Made by a program: the position numbers and the translations under genes. From the NCBI GenBank assembly GCA_046260765.1, contig JBHEOO010000017.1, positions 4,622-68,621 of the forward strand: DNA of 64,000 nt, written 5' to 3'. The notes beneath the pieces were generated by a model. The model saw only the letters and a list, made by a program, of their open reading frames with translations, was not told the origin of the DNA and ran no database searches. Positions 61,072 to 64,000 of this stretch are shown piece by piece. Origin of the DNA: Chromatocurvus sp046260765. GTDB taxonomy: Bacteria; Pseudomonadota; Gammaproteobacteria; Pseudomonadales; Halieaceae. How positions within the stretch are numbered: the first letter of the stretch is position 1; each line of letters opens with the position of its first letter.

Positions 61072-62220
61072 CTAACGCCCGAGCAGGCTGCGCGCCACCA
61101 GCTCGCGCATGATTTCCGATGTGCCGCCGTAAATACGCTGTATGCGCGCATCGGTGTAGAAGCGCGAAATCGGGTACTCACTGGTGTAGCCGTATCCGCC
61201 GAAGAGCTGCAGGCATTCATCAATAGTGCTGCACTGCATCTCGCAGGATGCGAGCTTCAGCATTGCTGCCTTGTCCGCCGTGAGCTCACCGCGGCTGTAC
61301 TCTGTCGCACACTGCTCGTAGAGAGCGCGATTGAGGGCGATCTCTGTTTTGACGTCCGCCAGCTTGAAGCGCGTGTTCTGAAAGCTGCTGATTGCCTGGC
61401 CAAAGGCCTTGCGCTCGCCGACGTAATCCACTGTCAATGCCAGCGCTCCCTCGGCCGCCGCTACAGCCTGCGCGGCAATGCCCAGACGTTCGCGGGGCAG
61501 TTCCTGCATCATGATAATGAAGCCACGGTTCAGTTCGCCGAGCAGTGCATCAGCGGGCAGGCGTACATCCTGGAAGAACAGCTGGGCCGTATCGGATGCA
61601 TGCTGACCTATCTTGTCGATCTTGCGACTCTTCTCGAAGCCGGGCAGGTGCGCGTCGACCAGGAAAAGTGAGGTCCCCTTGGCGCCCTTGCCGGGGTCGG
61701 TGATCGCGGCGACCAGCACCAGGTCGGCGTGAATGCCGTTGGTAATGAAAATCTTCGAACCGTTCAGCACCCACTCGTCGCCATCCTTCACCGCGTTCGT
61801 GCGAATCGCCTGCACGTCGGAGCCGGCGCCCGGTTCCGTCATGGCCAGCGCGCCGACGGTTTCGCCCGTGACCATGCGCGGCAGCCACTGCTGCTTCTGC
61901 GCTTCGCTGCCGTGGTGGATAAGGTAGGGCGCGACGATGTTGGAATGTATGCCGTAACCGCTGGCAAAGCCGCCGAAGCCCATGTGTGACAGCTCTTCTA
62001 TCATGGCCAACGTCACCTCCGGCGAGGTGCCAGCGCCGCCGTAGGCTTCATCGACGTCGGGACAAAGAAGGCCCGCTGCCCCCAGCGTGTTCCAGAGCGC
62101 CCGGGGTACCATGCGCTCCTCTTCCCAGGTGTGGTAATACGGTGAGATCTCGTGCTCGAAGGCGCGGCGCGCCATGTCACGAAACAGGGTCATCTCGTCG
62201 CTACCGATGTCCATCGTCAT
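61072..62220 (-). CDS. Acyl-CoA dehydrogenase
   Basis: 382 residues from ATG 62220, with AAGGAG upstream. It has ALAMTEPGAGSDVQAIRT, WVLNGSKIFITNG and a C-terminal YGGTSEIMRELVARSLLG. The position of the medium-chain catalytic Glu is Gly here (YGGT), so the base is more likely the Glu in AVAAAEGALALT, as in isovaleryl- or long-chain type enzymes. It is a soluble FAD enzyme of beta-oxidation or branched-chain amino-acid breakdown. The substrate chain is not decided. Confidence 0.93.
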   Translation of the reverse strand: MTMDIGSDEMTLFRDMARRAFEHEISPYYHTWEEERMVPRALWNTLGAAGLLCPDVDEAYGGAGTSPEVTLAMIEELSHMGFGGFASGYGIHSNIVAPYLIHHGSEAQKQQWLPRMVTGETVGALAMTEPGAGSDVQAIRTNAVKDGDEWVLNGSKIFITNGIHADLVLVAAITDPGKGAKGTSLFLVDAHLPGFEKSRKIDKIGQHASDTAQLFFQDVRLPADALLGELNRGFIIMMQELPRERLGIAAQAVAAAEGALALTVDYVGERKAFGQAISSFQNTRFKLADVKTEIALNRALYEQCATEYSRGELTADKAAMLKLASCEMQCSTIDECLQLFGGYGYTSEYPISRFYTDARIQRIYGGTSEIMRELVARSLLGR

Positions 62221-62414
62221 ACTGCTTGACTCCTTAATACGCTATTGAACTGGCGAAAGTGTGTTGCAATCGAAGACGCGGCGCAAGTAATCCGGACACG
62301 CTCGGGGCTCGATGATCGCGCCTGTTTGCGGAGCCAGTGGTCACGGCTGTCAGGCCACGCCGCTGGTGCTACACTCGGAAGATGAAATAATAGTCCCTAT
62401 CAACGGAGATGCTC

Positions 62415-63842
62415 ATGCGCGACTACACGCAATTCTACATAGACGGTCAGTGGGTCGACCCGGCCAGTCCGAACCCCTTTGACGTCATCAATCCGGCAAC
62501 GGAAGCCGTTTGCGCGAGGATTTCCCTCGGCGGCGAAACCGATGTCAATCGTGCGGTGGCCGCGGCGCGCAAAGCGTTTGGCAGCTACTCGCAGACCGCA
62601 CGAAAGGAGCGGGTCGAGCTGCTTGAATCCTGTGCTGCCGTGTATGAAAAGCGCTACCAGGATATTGCTGCCGCGATCAGTGAAGAGATGGGCGCGCCGA
62701 TCACCCTGGCGGAAAAGGCACAGGCGCATACCGGACTCGGCCACCTGCAGGAGGCCGCCAGGGTTCTCAAGGAGTTTTCCTTCGAGGAGAGCCTCGGCGC
62801 CCACCGCGTGTTCAAGGAACCGATTGGTGTCTGCGGGCTTATCACGCCGTGGAACTGGCCAATGAACCAGATCGGCTGCAAGGTAGCTCCGGCATTGGCG
62901 GTGGGCTGCACGGTGATTCTGAAGCCCAGTGAAATTGCCCCACTTTCTGCCTGGCTGTGGGCTGAAGTGATGCACGAAGCGGGCGTTCCTGCCGGGGTGT
63001 TCAACCTGGTCAATGGCGATGGCCCCGGCGTCGGCACGCTGCTGTCCCAGCACCCGGATATCGACATGATGTCGTTCACCGGCTCTACCCGGGCGGGCAC
63101 GCTGGTGGCACAGAACGCCGCGCCGTCAGTAAAACGCGTAACGCAGGAGCTCGGCGGCAAGTCACCGAATATCATTCTTGAGGATGCTGACCTTGCCACT
63201 GCGGTAAAGCAGGGCGTGCGCAGCATGTTCTCCAATACGGGCCAGTCCTGCAATGCACCGTCTCGCATGCTGGTGCCAGCGGCAAAGCTTGCCGAGGCAG
63301 AAGCGATTGCGCGTGAGGTGGCGGAGAAGGTGGTCCTTGGCGATCCGACAGACCCGGGCACGCATATGGGTCCGGTGGTATCGCAACTTCAGTACGACCG
63401 TGTACAGACGCTGATTGAGAAGGGAATTGAAGAGGGTGCGAAGCTTGTGGTCGGCGGCCCCGGCAAGCCGGAGGGAATGGATACGGGCTATTTTGTCCGA
63501 CCAACGGTTTTCTCTGACGTCAATAACGACATGACGATTGCCCGCGAGGAAATCTTTGGACCAGTGCTGGTCATGATTCCCTATACCAGCGAGGACGAGG
63601 CCATCCGCATTGCCAACGACACACCCTACGGCCTTGCGGGCTATGTGCAGAGTAGTGATATCGACCATGCTCGCCGGGTTGCGTCACGCATCCGCGCCGG
63701 AAACATTCATATAAACGGTGCCTCTGGCGGATACGACGTTCCCTTCGGTGGCTTCAAGCAATCCGGGAATGGGCGCGAATGGGGTGCGCACGGCTTCACG
63801 GATTTCCTGGAAATCAAGGCGGTGGAAGGTTACGGGACCTGA
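62415..63842 (+). CDS. Aldehyde dehydrogenase (ALDH superfamily)
   Basis: 475 residues. ATG 62415 is preferred because GGAG lies six bases upstream; ATG 62409 touches that site. The core has TPWNWPMNQIGCKVAPALAVG, the general base Glu in TQELGGKSPN, the catalytic Cys in NTGQSCNAPSRM, and EIFGPVLVMIPY. The C-terminus has FGGFKQSGNGREWG. It oxidises an aldehyde to acid with NAD(P)+. The glycerol kinase starts two bases after its stop, so the pair is likely co-transcribed. Confidence 0.94.
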   Translation: MRDYTQFYIDGQWVDPASPNPFDVINPATEAVCARISLGGETDVNRAVAAARKAFGSYSQTARKERVELLESCAAVYEKRYQDIAAAISEEMGAPITLAEKAQAHTGLGHLQEAARVLKEFSFEESLGAHRVFKEPIGVCGLITPWNWPMNQIGCKVAPALAVGCTVILKPSEIAPLSAWLWAEVMHEAGVPAGVFNLVNGDGPGVGTLLSQHPDIDMMSFTGSTRAGTLVAQNAAPSVKRVTQELGGKSPNIILEDADLATAVKQGVRSMFSNTGQSCNAPSRMLVPAAKLAEAEAIAREVAEKVVLGDPTDPGTHMGPVVSQLQYDRVQTLIEKGIEEGAKLVVGGPGKPEGMDTGYFVRPTVFSDVNNDMTIAREEIFGPVLVMIPYTSEDEAIRIANDTPYGLAGYVQSSDIDHARRVASRIRAGNIHINGASGGYDVPFGGFKQSGNGREWGAHGFTDFLEIKAVEGYGT

Positions 63843-63843
63843 T

Positions 63844-64000
63844 ATGGCTGGCTATATTCTCGCAATCGATCAGGGCACAACGGGCACAACCGTCGCCTTG
63901 ATGACAACCGACGGTGCCTTGTGCGCCAGCGTCAATAACGAATTCGAGCAGCTGTATCCGCGCCCCGGCTGGGTCAGTCATCGCGTCGATGATATCTGGC
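63844..64000 (+). CDS. glpK: Glycerol kinase, N-terminal part (runs off right edge)
   Basis: 52 residues are visible. They contain the ATP-site phosphate-1 motif LAIDQGTTGTTVALM and FEQLYPRPGWVSH, both typical of GlpK. Other FGGY kinases usually differ in these positions. It phosphorylates glycerol in the cytoplasm. It is two bases from the aldehyde dehydrogenase stop. The 3' part is outside the window. Confidence 0.85.
   Translation, partial: MAGYILAIDQGTTGTTVALMTTDGALCASVNNEFEQLYPRPGWVSHRVDDIW

Noticed and set aside
1..64000. tRNA, rRNA, CRISPR arrays, prophage genes, insertion sequences, defence systems
   Set aside because: No tRNA cloverleaf, spacer-repeat array, integrase or transposase was found by reading. 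The ygfX-sdhE pair was considered as a toxin-antitoxin module, but the better supported role of SdhE is flavinylation.

Overview
The window is a GC-rich, tightly packed chromosomal segment of a gammaproteobacterium. The best fit is a marine heterotroph of the Cellvibrionales/Halieaceae (OM60/NOR5-like) type. That placement is an inference from gene order (rpoE-rseA-rseB-rseC-mucD-lepA-lepB-DUF4845-rnc-era-recO, then cysM-relA-mazG), a long Vibrio-type PurC, two TonB receptors, several exported amidohydrolases, and a BciA-like 8-vinyl reductase of the bacteriochlorophyll pathway. I found no rRNA, tRNA, CRISPR array, prophage or intact insertion sequence.

Left third (1-27 kb), accessory and catabolic. 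A truncated DUF1631-GGDEF-EAL protein runs off the left edge. It is followed by a Na+ symporter overlapping a Tat-exported amidohydrolase, an OB-fold-like lipoprotein, a DUF952 protein, a TonB receptor with an N-terminal regulatory-like domain, and an MFS transporter. The stretch 12.7-14 kb is decaying: one gene is truncated, another is split at a homopolymer, and a 22-bp perfect palindrome lies alongside. Next come DUF302, a coupled pair of small proteins, MAPEG, an exported alpha/beta hydrolase, a second exported amidohydrolase and a DUF481 outer-membrane protein. On the minus strand are an AlkA-like glycosylase, a large c-heme beta-propeller lipoprotein, and a probable operon of a DUF3096 peptide, a tandem universal stress protein and an SLC4-like bicarbonate/anion transporter. 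A third amidohydrolase follows.

Middle (27-52 kb), mostly core. A SatD-like protein overlaps ung. ygfZ and sdhE are divergent, and ygfX overlaps the 3' end of nadB. The envelope-stress operon carries a clear sigma-E-type promoter in front of rpoE. Translation, RNA and GTPase genes (lepA, lepB, rnc, era), recO, cysM, relA and mazG follow. Then come adk, mobA, tsaB, uppP, a beta-hydroxyacid dehydrogenase, apeB and trpS, many with overlapping stop and start codons.

Right third (52-64 kb). It holds a second TonB receptor convergent with trpS across a 20-bp palindrome, purC, a TSUP-family exporter, a BLH/DSP-type phosphatase-like protein, a signal-peptide-only mini-ORF directly before a cytochrome b561, then bciA and cytochrome c' on the minus strand. 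The end carries CoA and aldehyde metabolism: a CaiB-type CoA-transferase, an acyl-CoA dehydrogenase, an aldehyde dehydrogenase and the start of a glycerol kinase.

No single locus is clearly a new defence or mobile system. The most interesting candidates are the SLC4/Usp/DUF3096 operon, the bciA/cytochrome region with its remnant signal peptide, the c-heme propeller lipoprotein, and the operator-like repeats upstream of satD-ung.
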